Shown: positions 48,722 through 61,200, counted from the stretch's first letter. The stretch: DNA of 64,000 bases from Megalobrama amblycephala (GCF_018812025.1 NC_063054.1:37514896-37578895), one strand, 5' to 3'. Numbers and translations: made by a program. The notes: a model not told the origin generated them from the letters alone.

Positions 48722-48843
48722 TTAAAACTTGTCAGGATGAAGCTCCATCTCCTTTTTGATTCTGTCCTCCACCAGTAATGTAAGATTTGAGTCTGTCATG
48801 GGTAAATTGTAACTTACAAACACCTGTTTCTTTGTCTTCTTTG
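48722..48843 (-). CDS. psmg4: psmg4 coding exon 3 and stop
   Basis: The acceptor TTTTCAG ends at 48844. The exon encodes KKTKKQVFVSYNL to PDKF, with the TAA stop at 48724-48722. The preceding intron is 128 bp. Confidence 0.93.
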
Positions 48844-49811
48844 CTGAAAAGAAAGAGAAAAATAAATGCTTGAAAACTAGTTGAACACCAGGTTTGCCAA
48901 ATTCTCGCCACATAAAGTTTTAAAATTAGACAGTAATGAGTGTGATTAATTATGAGTGAAAGTGTTCGTACTGAGTCTCTGTGCGAGAGAGCTTGGTGTC
49001 GTGTCTGACGTGTCGCCCAGCACCAGAGTAGACAGAGGCACTGAATCCTGGGAAAAAAAGAGCAAATACATGACATGAGCTGCAGGAAACACGACTCCGA
49101 TGGAGCTGGAAGGAAGACATTTGGAAGACATTTTAAATCGAAAATACACACATGCCAGTAACAAAATATATTTGTCACAGACAAAAAAAAATTATATTGC
49201 TATAGTTATGTTAAATTAACTATGATAATTTATGCTTGTTATGAAAAATAGACTGAACATATTTATAAATGTCAACTGCAACCACCAAAAGTTAAAATGA
49301 AGTAGATTCAACCGCTGTTGTTATTGTTATTAACTAAAATTATTAAAAATCTTTTTTTGTTAATTGAAATAAAGATGAAATATAAGATAAATATTAAATG
49401 AAAAATGCAAGCTTAAAAATTATTAAAGAGAAATGCATAGAAAACTAACTGAAATAAGTTAAAAGTACTAAAATTACTAAAACTGAAAGAAAACTAAATC
49501 CACATAAATTAAAACTTAAAAAAATTAAAATATAATAAAAGCAAATTCAAAATATCAATAAATAGTACATAATGTACTGAAAAAAACACTGCATATATAG
49601 TGTGTATATACATATATACATATATATTATTTATATATGTATATAAAATAACTAAAATAACATACATATATTTACTTATTTACCATTTAACGCATTCAGC
49701 ATCAAAGGTTATATTCATGGAAAACTCAAGAGTAATAAAATTCACAATAATCATAATAAAAATAACATTTCAATTAATTGTATACAATCATTTAACTATA
49801 TATTATACATT

Positions 49812-49890
<79 letters not shown>

Positions 49891-50140
49891 CTGTCAAACA
49901 ATCATTATTAATCACATACAAAATAAAAGTTTGATTTGCCTAATATATGTGGGTGTACTGTGTGTAATTATTATGTATAAATAAATACAAACACATTCAT
50001 GTATATATTTGAGAAACATTTACAAGTATATGTATTTTTTTATATTTGTATTTAAGTTATAAAATAGAATAAAAATATTTTGTACATAAATAACATTTCT
50101 CTTAAATATATACAATAATTTCTGTGTATTATGTGTAATA

Positions 50141-50194
<54 letters not shown>

Positions 50195-50284
50195 GAGTGT
50201 TGTTTTAGTACATTATTAATGTACTACTATTTTTTATTGATATTTTGAATTTGCTTTTACTATATACGTGTGTGTGTGTGCACA

Positions 50285-50335
<51 letters not shown>

Positions 50336-50586
50336 ACACACACACACACACGCACTTTTCATAACACAAATGTCGAACATAATACTGGACTCACATATTT
50401 ACTGCTGATGGAAACGGCCAGATTCGACAGAACCGGGCTGGACCCGATCCAGAGGAAGAATCCGCCGCTCAGCTTCATCACATGGAAATGAACCTGCTGC
50501 TCCAGGATCTTCTCCGAGAAATCATGGACCGTGATGGACTCCACCGGCGCCTGAGCGCTGCAGTCTCCGTTCGCCACAGTCTCCAT
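48722..50586 (-). CDS. psmg4: psmg4, complete three-exon coding region
   Basis: The coding exons, in order on the minus strand, are 50586-50395, 49047-48972 and 48843-48722. They total 390 bases for 129 residues (human PSMG4 has 123). The product is proteasome assembly chaperone 4, the vertebrate counterpart of yeast Poc4, which pairs with PSMG3 and helps build the 20S alpha-ring in the cytosol. Visible matches to human are VHDFSEK, QVHFHVMKL, FFLWIGSSP, LSNLAVS, the LGDTSDTT block and the C-terminal KQVFVSYNL, TDSN, LLVE.RIK and PDKF. The start was taken at 50586 (METVANG, GGGATGG context); the in-frame codon at 50601 is GTG, so the longer frame is not used. The gene is tail-to-tail with slc22a23, as in human. 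Confidence 0.95.
48972..49047 (-). CDS. psmg4: psmg4 coding exon 2
   Basis: The acceptor TTTCCCAG and donor CTCA|GTACGA bound 76 bases encoding DSVPLSTLVLGDTSDTT and SSLAQRL. The exon leaves in phase 1. Confidence 0.93.
49808..49886. repeat. (TA)n microsatellite in psmg4 intron 1
   Basis: Nearly perfect TA run of close to 80 bp, abutting a hAT-like fragment. Confidence 0.9.
49887..50130. mobile_element. hAT-like MITE fragment (AGGGCTGTCAAAC end)
   Basis: It opens AGGGCTGTCAAACAATCATTATTAATCACATACAAAATAAAAG and continues with the ATATATGTGGGTGTACTGTGTG sequence that I recall from an abundant fish repeat with TTAATCG..TTTGACAGCCCT at the other end. The right end is missing. Confidence 0.6.
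50140..50352. repeat. (TA)n(TG)n and (CA)n microsatellites
   Basis: TA passes into TG at 50145-50195, and a long CA run occupies 50279-50352. Both are in psmg4 intron 1, close to the exon 1 donor. Confidence 0.9.
50395..50586 (-). CDS. psmg4: psmg4 coding exon 1
   Basis: The ATG at 50586 opens 64 codons ending ISSKY|GTGAGT in phase 0. It encodes the N-terminal strand and helix with QVHFHVMKL and FFLWIG. Confidence 0.93.
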
Positions 50587-50740
50587 CCCGATCAGCTTCA
50601 CACCGCGATCAGATCATGCAGAAATCTCATAATGAAAGTAAAAACACACGTCTGACACACGCGTCCCGCTCTTCCTCAGTTCCGCTCAATGACAGCGACG
50701 CGAGACTCTAGCGACACCAGCGGGTCTGGCGGAGGAGTGC
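50587..50740 (-). promoter_or_regulatory. psmg4: psmg4 5' UTR/promoter candidate
   Basis: A GC-rich, CpG-containing stretch immediately upstream of the psmg4 ATG gives way to AT-rich repeats at about 50755. No TATA box was found. Confidence 0.45.
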
Positions 50741-50764
50741 AAAAACAAAACCGTCATGAATTTT

Positions 50765-51072
50765 ATATTAAAGGGACAGTTCACAAAAAAATGAAAATTC
50801 TGATAAAACGAATTAAAGGATTAGTTCACTTTCAAATGAAAATTTCCTGATAATTTACTCACCCCCATGTCATCCAAGATGTTCATGTCTTTCTTTCTTC
50901 AGTCAAAAAGAAATGAAGGTTTTTGAGGAAAACATTCCAGGATTTTTCTCCTTATAGTGGACTTCACTGGAGCCCAAACGGTTGAAGGTCAAAATTACAG
51001 TTTCAGTGCAGCTTCAAAGAGCTTTAAATAATACGAGATGAGAAATAAGAGTCTTATCTAGAGAAACCATCA
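50765..51072. mobile_element. Interspersed repeat fragment (AAAGGATTAGTTCACTTTCAAATGA)
   Basis: The left end AAAGGATTAGTTCACTTTC, and the run TTACTCACCCCCATGTCATCCAAGATGTTCATGTC, are sequences I recall from a very common cyprinid repeat. The end is related to the element at 21741. The span 51073-51837 holds nothing else recognised. Confidence 0.6.
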
Positions 51073-51837
51073 CTCATTTTCTAAAATTTTTTTAAAATTT
51101 TATACGTTTTAACTATAAATGCTCATTTTGAACTAGATCTCTTCTTCCTCTCTATTTGAATTCCAGCAGTGTAGACACTGCTAAGTGTATTACTGCCCTC
51201 CACAGGTCAAAGTTTGAACTAAATTATCATATACAATATGCTAGTGCAAGTCATTCAAGTATAACAAAAGAGGATAACGCATGAAATGAAGAGCAAAAGT
51301 ATACATTTTGAAAAGATTTGGGCACCTTTAAAATTAAAGTATATATCATAAAAAATAAAGGAATGCCTAATTTAATTACCTTCTTGCACAATTCTGCTTC
51401 CTTTTAACTTACTTATTATCATTAAAATTATTACTATTTTATATATATATATACTTATTATTACTATTAATTGATGTTTAAATAATAGTATTTAAATTAC
51501 TTCTTAGGAAATAGGTGTCATTATAAGATTTTAAAATGAATATTTAATGTCAAATTTTTTATCTGTGTGTGTATATTTCTTTTTTTTGTAAAAGTGTTTA
51601 ATTAGGTATGTATTGGCTATGCCTTTAATTATTTATTTATTTATTTATTTATTTTGTGTTGGTGATGGGGATTATCACAAAAGAAAAAGAAAAAGGAAGA
51701 GAAAATAGAATGAAAAATGAGGAAATAACTATTGGTAAAAAAATATGTCTTTAAAGGTATAATTGGTATAATTGTATTAAATATGCTTGAATTGGAAGAC
51801 ATAATAAATTATAAAAAAAAATAAAATAAATGTAAAT

Positions 51838-51955
51838 TCTGTCAGTTGTTCCAAACCTGTACGGCTTTCTTTCTTCTGCTGAACACAAAAGAAGATATTT
51901 TGAAGAATGTCAGTAACAGTTGATAGGCCGCATTGACTTCCATAGTATTTTTTCC
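51838..51955. mobile_element. SINE/repeat fragment (GTTCCAAACCTGTA..AACACAAAAGAAGATATTTTGAAG)
   Basis: This block, with GGCTTTCTTTCTTCTGCTGAACAC and TTGACTTCCATAGTATTTTTT, matches my memory of a common fish repeat. A diverged relative is at about 21780-21870. Confidence 0.55.
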
Positions 51956-52491
51956 CTTCAAAATAACAGAAATTTGTTTTTACATTTCATCAGAATTATT
52001 GCACTTTCACCTATAAGCCCAAATCAAGAGAATGTCAAAGTGCTTTATTTTACCTTATCTAGTTTCATGATTTATTATAAGCTATTTATCATATCAATTA
52101 ACACACTCTCTGCATTTCGAAAACTGCTAAAGCAAGAAAACAATGTTTATTTCTATTAAAACAACAGCAAAAAACACCTTGTATCGTCACACAGAGATTG
52201 CGTAAGTTCAGCAATCACAATATAGTCGAGATTCATGTTTGGATTTATTACAGTTCATCGCCAAGAAGGTTCGAAACGCAGATTTAGTCGCAATTTTTGG
52301 CAAAGGTTTTATTTTTGCAACTACATTTTAGTCTCGTCAATGATATGCATGTTGATATAGTCACAGTTATCGTCTTAGTCACGGGAAAAAAGCTTTTTTT
52401 GTCATTGTTTTGCGAAAATAACACTATTTCATAGTCCACCTCCTCGTTTCCTCAGTATCTGGACACCAAACCTCTGGAGGTCATGATCTTC

Positions 52492-52582
52492 TCATCGAGT
52501 CAGAAATTCCTCCACCAGTGTGTTAAACTCAGTGGAATATCGCAGGTGCACATTATGCTTCCCCTCCGGGATCACGTACAGC
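52492..52582 (-). CDS. bphl: bphl last coding exon
   Basis: The acceptor TTTTCAG precedes LYVIPEGKHNVHLRY, which holds the catalytic His. The exon ends VEEFLTR and TGA at 52494-52492. Confidence 0.93.
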
Positions 52583-55109
52583 CTGAAAACAGAAGGCGTC
52601 CATCAGCACAGAGAAAATCACTGAGATGAGCAGGATTTGTGCTGAAATCACCTCGAGCCCTTGATGTTCTGCTGAAGGTATTCTGGGTGACATGAGGGCA
52701 CCATGGGATCTTTGGCCCCGTGGACGATCAGTGTGGGACAGGAAATCAGCTGCAGCACTTCCATACAGATGTTCCCTAATGAGAAAGACACATTTTAGCT
52801 CATTATGCATGTGGACAGGATGATTCATTATGTATTATCATAATAAGAATGAGAATAACGTCAGAATGCAAAGAGAAAAAGCATGAATTTGATTGTGGAT
52901 AAAAGTGCTTTAGATATTATTTTAGATCAAAACCACTTTAATGCATTAAAAAAAAAAAAAAAAAGTATTTATCTATTTATTTATTTTTAATGCAATAAAG
53001 AACAAACAAAAAAGGTTTGATTAACATGAATTTGAATCACAATGATGTTTGATTTAGTGGATAAAATATTAAAATATTTTAGATCAAAACTGCTTTATTG
53101 CATCCAAAACAAATAATATATAAATAAATAATAAAATGCATTTATTTATTTTCAAAACAATAAGGAAAAAAAAAAAAGGATTGATTAACATTATTTTTTT
53201 ATTTGTTTATTTTTAATTTAAAGCAATAAAGAACAAATAAAAAAGTACACACACACATTTATATTATATATTTACATTTAACTTTTATGTTAGATGCAAT
53301 TAATCGATTTGACAGCACATGAATGACATGAATTTTAATCACAATGATGTTTAATTTAGTGGATAAAATATTGAAATATTTTAGATCAAATGCTTTATTG
53401 TTTCAAAAAAGAATAATATATAAACAAATAATAAATTGTAATTGTTTGTTTGTTTTTAAAGCAATAAATAACAAATAAAAAAGGCCTGATTAACATGAAT
53501 TTGAACCACAGTGACATTTAATTTAATTGAAATCTTTTCGAATATTATTTTAAATCAAAACTACTCTATTGCTTCAAAAGAAGAATATATAAATAAATAA
53601 TAAGATTTTTTTAACTTTATACTTTTTAAAGCAGTTTCATTCTAAAATAATATTTATATAATATTTATAAAAAATAATATTCCTCTTTTGTAAATTGCTT
53701 AAATGTCTGTTAAAAGAATAAATGCAAATAAATGTAAAAGTATTTCAGCCTTTTAATAACTCTTCATTATAATCTCATCAACTTTATTCAAATAAAAAAT
53801 TAAAATTTAATTCAGAAATTGAAAGCATGTTCATCTCAGAAGAGATATATCACTATGAATTGCATTCATTTTTAACAAATTAACAAATCTCATACTGTAA
53901 TTGACCCTGACATCAAAGTTGCATGGTGCAATCTGATGCTTTGACATTTTATCACTGGAAAATACAAATAATGTCACAATGCACTTAAATAAAAGGCTGA
54001 ATTAAAATATCAGGCTAATCAGGCCACTACAAAACACTAAAACTGGGCGATAAAATGAAACTATTCCTCACCCTGCGGGTTGCGTGTAAACTGGCTGATC
54101 CCGTCTACCCATTTCTCCCACGTCTGACGGAAGTACTGAACGCCGTACATCTCCTCCATCGGCCGTCGCATCCGCTCACTCCACAACGACACGTCACGGA
54201 TCGCTGAAACACAGTGTGATGACACAAGAAAATCCCTGCCTTTCCTCTGATAAACTCTTGTCCTGTCTTACCCTGATAGATCTGAACATCTTCTTCAGAC
54301 ACGTAAGCGTTGGAGCCCCAAACCACCATCTTGTCAATGAGTTTGGGGTTTAACGCAGCCGCGATCAGAGCAGTGATGCCGCCGTCACTCCAGCCTAACA
54401 GAGAGAAACGCCTGAAACCCAGAGCCTGAAGGACAGTGAGGAATTACACTCTATTAGAGGTCTGTTTACAATGCTTTATGAATATGGTAGTCAGTTTAGC
54501 ATCATAGTGGCTTGTGGGTCACACAAAATGATCAAATTAATGAATATTAAAGAACTCTTGTGTAGGTCTAATCTTTTTTATTTATAACCTTTATGATTTA
54601 CTGTCTTGCTTAAGAGAAATGGACAAAATAAGAATTTCATTGTACTAAAGTACAGATGCCAATAAAGATATTGACTATTTTCATACTTGACTTTTTTTCT
54701 CTATTACAAACTTCATTACGGTTACATCACCACGTTTTTGACTTTTGATGAAAAATTATACATTTAATTTTAATTGAAAACATGTTCATCACAGAAAAGG
54801 TGTATTTGAGTCACTATTGCATTTTAAAGTGTCATTTTGAGTGTCACATAATTGACTCTGGAATCAAGGTAGATTTCTTTCTGATTTCTGGTTTAAAATT
54901 TCAACATGCCACTGATTGATATTTAACTCTTTCGTGTCATACCTGCATCAAGTCCAGCGCATCCTTCGCATCTCTGTGGAAGAAATCAGCAGGAAAATCT
55001 CTGTCTGGAGGACGTGAGCGTCCGTAACCCCGCGGGTCCCACGCCACCAGCGTAAACCGCCTCTTATCCAGCTTCTCAAGCTGTGGGCCAAAATCAGTCT
55101 GAGCACTTC
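52492..55109 (-). CDS. bphl: bphl, five 3' coding exons (5' part outside the window)
   Basis: The exons on the minus strand are 55109-54943, 54425-54272, 54203-54072, 52775-52652 and 52582-52492. All junctions are GT-AG and in frame, and they give about 222 C-terminal residues of a protein of about 290 in human. BPHL is a mitochondrial alpha/beta-hydrolase that cleaves amino-acid esters (valacyclovirase). The sequence shows AWDPRGYG.SRPPDRDFP and the nucleophile elbow GWSDGG (catalytic Ser). HGAKDP carries the acid Asp and PEGKHNVH the catalytic His, so the triad is intact. The first visible exon begins in phase 1 at a GACAG|GAAGT acceptor, matching GS..TDFGPQL of human. The missing exons (signal, first strands, oxyanion loop) must lie beyond 64,000, across the minisatellite. 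Candidate AATAAA signals past the stop are at 52313-52308 and 52249-52244. Confidence 0.95.
52652..52775 (-). CDS. bphl: bphl penultimate coding exon
   Basis: The acceptor CTCATTAG and donor CGAG|GTGATT bound NICMEVLQLISCPTLIVHGAKDPMVP, with the acid Asp in GAKDP. It leaves in phase 2. Confidence 0.93.
52880..53640. repeat. Degenerate AT-rich tandem repeat in a bphl intron
   Basis: About four copies of 'aacatgaatttgaatcacaatgatgtttgatttagtggataaaatattaaaatattttagatcaaaactgctttattgc' start near 52880, 53027, 53329 and 53493. A hAT-like tail (GATGCAATTAATCGATTTGACAGC, 53292-53315) is embedded. Confidence 0.7.
54072..54203 (-). CDS. bphl: bphl coding exon (cap-domain region)
   Basis: The acceptor GTGTTTCAG and donor CAGG|GTGAGG bound IRDVSLWSERMR through YFRQTWEKWVDGISQF. 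It matches the human IRDVSKWSER and CEKWVDGI segment. Confidence 0.93.
54272..54425 (-). CDS. bphl: bphl coding exon with the nucleophile elbow
   Basis: The acceptor TCCTTCAG and donor CAGG|GTAAGA bound ALGFRRFSLLGWSDGGITAL and KMVVWGSNAYVSEEDV. The Ser of GWSDGG is the predicted nucleophile. Confidence 0.95.
54943..55109 (-). CDS. bphl: bphl first coding exon inside the window
   Basis: The acceptor GTGGTGACAG and donor CAG|GTATGA bound SAQTDFGPQLEKLDKRRF, AWDPRGYGRSRPPDRDFP and DAKDALDLMQ. The frame is also open upstream into the intron and the 38-bp array, which is coincidental. Confidence 0.93.
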
Positions 55110-55202
55110 CTGTCACCACAGGAAGAGACAAGAGACAACATAGACCAGAAAATAATGTGATATGCCTTAATGGATTCTTGCTAAACAACAATACACTACC
55201 AG

Positions 55203-58200
55203 AACGTTTCTGTATTTGGTTGAGTTGTGAGCATTTGCAGCGCATTTCTGTATTTGGTTGCGTTGTGAGCATTTGCAGCGCATTTCTGTATTTGGTTGCG
55301 TTGTGAACATTTGCAGCGCATTTCTGTATTTGGTTGCGTTGTGAGCATTTGCAGCGCATTTCTGTATTTGGTTGCGTTGTGAGCATTTGCGGCGCGTTTC
55401 TGTATTTGGTTGCGTTGTGAGCATTTGCGGCGCGTTTCTGTATTTGGTTGCGTTGTGAGCATTTGCGGCGCGTTTCTGTATTTGGTTGCGTTGTGAGCAT
55501 TTGCGGCGCGTTTCTGTATTTGGTTGCGTTGTGAGCATTTGCGGCGCGTTTCTGTATTTGGTTGCGTTGTGAGCATTTGCGGCGCGTTTCTGTATTTGGT
55601 TGCGTTGTGAGCATTTGCGGCGCGTTTCTGTATTTGGTTGCGTTGTGAGCATTTGCGGCGCGTTTCTGTATTTGGTTGCGTTGTGAGCATTTGCGGCGCG
55701 TTTCTGTATTTGGTTGCGTTGTGAGCATTTGCGGCGCGTTTCTGTATTTGGTTGCGTTGTGAGCATTTGCGGCGCGTTTCTGTATTTGGTTGCGTTGTGA
55801 GCATTTGCGGCGCGTTTCTGTATTTGGTTGCGTTGTGAGCATTTGCGGCGCGTTTCTGTATTTGGTTGCGTTGTGAGCATTTGCGGCGCGTTTCTGTATT
55901 TGGTTGCGTTGTGAGCATTTGCGGCGCGTTTCTGTATTTGGTTGCGTTGTGAGCATTTGCGGCGCGTTTCTGTATTTGGTTGCGTTGTGAGCATTTGCGG
56001 CGCGTTTCTGTATTTGGTTGCGTTGTGAGCATTTGCGGCGCGTTTCTGTATTTGGTTGCGTTGTGAGCATTTGCGGCGCGTTTCTGTATTTGGTTGCGTT
56101 GTGAGCATTTGCGGCGCGTTTCTGTATTTGGTTGCGTTGTGAGCATTTGCGGCGCGTTTCTGTATTTGGTTGCGTTGTGAGCATTTGCGGCGCGTTTCTG
56201 TATTTGGTTGCGTTGTGAGCATTTGCGGCGCGTTTCTGTATTTGGTTGCGTTGTGAGCATTTGCGGCGCGTTTCTGTATTTGGTTGCGTTGTGAGCATTT
56301 GCGGCGCGTTTCTGTATTTGGTTGCGTTGTGAGCATTTGCGGCGCGTTTCTGTATTTGGTTGCGTTGTGAGCATTTGCGGCGCGTTTCTGTATTTGGTTG
56401 CGTTGTGAGCATTTGCGGCGCGTTTCTGTATTTGGTTGCGTTGTGAGCATTTGCGGCGCGTTTCTGTATTTGGTTGCGTTGTGAGCATTTGCGGCGCGTT
56501 TCTGTATTTGGTTGCGTTGTGAGCATTTGCGGCGCGTTTCTGTATTTGGTTGCGTTGTGAGCATTTGCGGCGCGTTTCTGTATTTGGTTGCGTTGTGAGC
56601 ATTTGCGGCGCGTTTCTGTATTTGGTTGCGTTGTGAGCATTTGCGGCGCGTTTCTGTATTTGGTTGCGTTGTGAGCATTTGCGGCGCGTTTCTGTATTTG
56701 GTTGCGTTGTGAGCATTTGCGGCGCGTTTCTGTATTTGGTTGCGTTGTGAGCATTTGCGGCGCGTTTCTGTATTTGGTTGCGTTGTGAGCATTTGCGGCG
56801 CGTTTCTGTATTTGGTTGCGTTGTGAGCATTTGCGGCGCGTTTCTGTATTTGGTTGCGTTGTGAGCATTTGCGGCGCGTTTCTGTATTTGGTTGCGTTGT
56901 GAGCATTTGCGGCGCGTTTCTGTATTTGGTTGCGTTGTGAGCATTTGCGGCGCGTTTCTGTATTTGGTTGCGTTGTGAGCATTTGCGGCGCGTTTCTGTA
57001 TTTGGTTGCGTTGTGAGCATTTGCGGCGCGTTTCTGTATTTGGTTGCGTTGTGAGCATTTGCGGCGCGTTTCTGTATTTGGTTGCGTTGTGAGCATTTGC
57101 GGCGCGTTTCTGTATTTGGTTGCGTTGTGAGCATTTGCGGCGCGTTTCTGTATTTGGTTGCGTTGTGAGCATTTGCGGCGCGTTTCTGTATTTGGTTGCG
57201 TTGTGAGCATTTGCGGCGCGTTTCTGTATTTGGTTGCGTTGTGAGCATTTGCGGCGCGTTTCTGTATTTGGTTGCGTTGTGAGCATTTGCGGCGCGTTTC
57301 TGTATTTGGTTGCGTTGTGAGCATTTGCGGCGCGTTTCTGTATTTGGTTGCGTTGTGAGCATTTGCGGCGCGTTTCTGTATTTGGTTGCGTTGTGAGCAT
57401 TTGCGGCGCGTTTCTGTATTTGGTTGCGTTGTGAGCATTTGCGGCGCGTTTCTGTATTTGGTTGCGTTGTGAGCATTTGCGGCGCGTTTCTGTATTTGGT
57501 TGCGTTGTGAGCATTTGCGGCGCGTTTCTGTATTTGGTTGCGTTGTGAGCATTTGCGGCGCGTTTCTGTATTTGGTTGCGTTGTGAGCATTTGCGGCGCG
57601 TTTCTGTATTTGGTTGCGTTGTGAGCATTTGCGGCGCGTTTCTGTATTTGGTTGCGTTGTGAGCATTTGCGGCGCGTTTCTGTATTTGGTTGCGTTGTGA
57701 GCATTTGCGGCGCGTTTCTGTATTTGGTTGCGTTGTGAGCATTTGCGGCGCGTTTCTGTATTTGGTTGCGTTGTGAGCATTTGCGGCGCGTTTCTGTATT
57801 TGGTTGCGTTGTGAGCATTTGCGGCGCGTTTCTGTATTTGGTTGCGTTGTGAGCATTTGCGGCGCGTTTCTGTATTTGGTTGCGTTGTGAGCATTTGCGG
57901 CGCGTTTCTGTATTTGGTTGCGTTGTGAGCATTTGCGGCGCGTTTCTGTATTTGGTTGCGTTGTGAGCATTTGCGGCGCGTTTCTGTATTTGGTTGCGTT
58001 GTGAGCATTTGCGGCGCGTTTCTGTATTTGGTTGCGTTGTGAGCATTTGCGGCGCGTTTCTGTATTTGGTTGCGTTGTGAGCATTTGCGGCGCGTTTCTG
58101 TATTTGGTTGCGTTGTGAGCATTTGCGGCGCGTTTCTGTATTTGGTTGCGTTGTGAGCATTTGCGGCGCGTTTCTGTATTTGGTTGCGTTGTGAGCATTT

Positions 58201-61200
58201 GCGGCGCGTTTCTGTATTTGGTTGCGTTGTGAGCATTTGCGGCGCGTTTCTGTATTTGGTTGCGTTGTGAGCATTTGCGGCGCGTTTCTGTATTTGGTTG
58301 CGTTGTGAGCATTTGCGGCGCGTTTCTGTATTTGGTTGCGTTGTGAGCATTTGCGGCGCGTTTCTGTATTTGGTTGCGTTGTGAGCATTTGCGGCGCGTT
58401 TCTGTATTTGGTTGCGTTGTGAGCATTTGCGGCGCGTTTCTGTATTTGGTTGCGTTGTGAGCATTTGCGGCGCGTTTCTGTATTTGGTTGCGTTGTGAGC
58501 ATTTGCGGCGCGTTTCTGTATTTGGTTGCGTTGTGAGCATTTGCGGCGCGTTTCTGTATTTGGTTGCGTTGTGAGCATTTGCGGCGCGTTTCTGTATTTG
58601 GTTGCGTTGTGAGCATTTGCGGCGCGTTTCTGTATTTGGTTGCGTTGTGAGCATTTGCGGCGCGTTTCTGTATTTGGTTGCGTTGTGAGCATTTGCGGCG
58701 CGTTTCTGTATTTGGTTGCGTTGTGAGCATTTGCGGCGCGTTTCTGTATTTGGTTGCGTTGTGAGCATTTGCGGCGCGTTTCTGTATTTGGTTGCGTTGT
58801 GAGCATTTGCGGCGTTTCTGTATTTGGTTGCGTTGTGAGCATTTGCGGCGCGTTTCTGTATTTGGTTGCGTTGTGAGCATTTGCGGCGCGTTTCTGTATT
58901 TGGTTGCGTTGTGAGCATTTGCGGCGCGTTTCTGTATTTGGTTGCGTTGTGAGCATTTGCGGCGCGTTTCTGTATTTGGTTGCGTTGTGAGCATTTGCGG
59001 CGCGTTTCTGTATTTGGTTGCGTTGTGAGCATTTGCGGCGCGTTTCTGTATTTGGTTGCGTTGTGAGCATTTGCGGCGCGTTTCTGTATTTGGTTGCGTT
59101 GTGAGCATTTGCGGCGCGTTTCTGTATTTGGTTGCGTTGTGAGCATTTGCGGCGCGTTTCTGTATTTGGTTGCGTTGTGAGCATTTGCGGCGCGTTTCTG
59201 TATTTGGTTGCGTTGTGAGCATTTGCGGCGCGTTTCTGTATTTGGTTGCGTTGTGAGCATTTGCGGCGCGTTTCTGTATTTGGTTGCGTTGTGAGCATTT
59301 GCGGCGCGTTTCTGTATTTGGTTGCGTTGTGAGCATTTGCGGCGCGTTTCTGTATTTGGTTGCGTTGTGAGCATTTGCGGCGCGTTTCTGTATTTGGTTG
59401 CGTTGTGAGCATTTGCGGCGCGTTTCTGTATTTGGTTGCGTTGTGAGCATTTGCGGCGCGTTTCTGTATTTGGTTGCGTTGTGAGCATTTGCGGCGCGTT
59501 TCTGTATTTGGTTGCGTTGTGAGCATTTGCGGCGCGTTTCTGTATTTGGTTGCGTTGTGAGCATTTGCGGCGCGTTTCTGTATTTGGTTGCGTTGTGAGC
59601 ATTTGCGGCGCGTTTCTGTATTTGGTTGCGTTGTGAGCATTTGCGGCGCGTTTCTGTATTTGGTTGCGTTGTGAGCATTTGCGGCGCGTTTCTGTATTTG
59701 GTTGCGTTGTGAGCATTTGCGGCGCGTTTCTGTATTTGGTTGCGTTGTGAGCATTTGCGGCGCGTTTCTGTATTTGGTTGCGTTGTGAGCATTTGCGGCG
59801 CGTTTCTGTATTTGGTTGCGTTGTGAGCATTTGCGGCGCGTTTCTGTATTTGGTTGCGTTGTGAGCATTTGCGGCGCGTTTCTGTATTTGGTTGCGTTGT
59901 GAGCATTTGCGGCGCGTTTCTGTATTTGGTTGCGTTGTGAGCATTTGCGGCGCGTTTCTGTATTTGGTTGCGTTGTGAGCATTTGCGGCGCGTTTCTGTA
60001 TTTGGTTGCGTTGTGAGCATTTGCGGCGCGTTTCTGTATTTGGTTGCGTTGTGAGCATTTGCGGCGCGTTTCTGTATTTGGTTGCGTTGTGAGCATTTGC
60101 GGCGCGTTTCTGTATTTGGTTGCGTTGTGAGCATTTGCGGCGCGTTTCTGTATTTGGTTGCGTTGTGAGCATTTGCGGCGCGTTTCTGTATTTGGTTGCG
60201 TTGTGAGCATTTGCGGCGCGTTTCTGTATTTGGTTGCGTTGTGAGCATTTGCGGCGCGTTTCTGTATTTGGTTGCGTTGTGAGCATTTGCGGCGCGTTTC
60301 TGTATTTGGTTGCGTTGTGAGCATTTGCGGCGCGTTTCTGTATTTGGTTGCGTTGTGAGCATTTGCGGCGCGTTTCTGTATTTGGTTGCGTTGTGAGCAT
60401 TTGCGGCGCGTTTCTGTATTTGGTTGCGTTGTGAGCATTTGCGGCGCGTTTCTGTATTTGGTTGCGTTGTGAGCATTTGCGGCGCGTTTCTGTATTTGGT
60501 TGCGTTGTGAGCATTTGCGGCGCGTTTCTGTATTTGGTTGCGTTGTGAGCATTTGCGGCGCGTTTCTGTATTTGGTTGCGTTGTGAGCATTTGCGGCGCG
60601 TTTCTGTATTTGGTTGCGTTGTGAGCATTTGCGGCGCGTTTCTGTATTTGGTTGCGTTGTGAGCATTTGCGGCGCGTTTCTGTATTTGGTTGCGTTGTGA
60701 GCATTTGCGGCGCGTTTCTGTATTTGGTTGCGTTGTGAGCATTTGCGGCGCGTTTCTGTATTTGGTTGCGTTGTGAGCATTTGCGGCGCGTTTCTGTATT
60801 TGGTTGCGTTGTGAGCATTTGCGGCGCGTTTCTGTATTTGGTTGCGTTGTGAGCATTTGCGGCGCGTTTCTGTATTTGGTTGCGTTGTGAGCATTTGCGG
60901 CGCGTTTCTGTATTTGGTTGCGTTGTGAGCATTTGCGGCGCGTTTCTGTATTTGGTTGCGTTGTGAGCATTTGCGGCGCGTTTCTGTATTTGGTTGCGTT
61001 GTGAGCATTTGCGGCGCGTTTCTGTATTTGGTTGCGTTGTGAGCATTTGCGGCGCGTTTCTGTATTTGGTTGCGTTGTGAGCATTTGCGGCGCGTTTCTG
61101 TATTTGGTTGCGTTGTGAGCATTTGCGGCGCGTTTCTGTATTTGGTTGCGTTGTGAGCATTTGCGGCGCGTTTCTGTATTTGGTTGCGTTGTGAGCATTT

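Noticed and set aside
50395..50601. Longer psmg4 start giving MKLIG ahead of METVANG
   Set aside because: The codon at 50601-50599 is GTG. The ATG at 50586 has a good context and fits human PSMG4 length.
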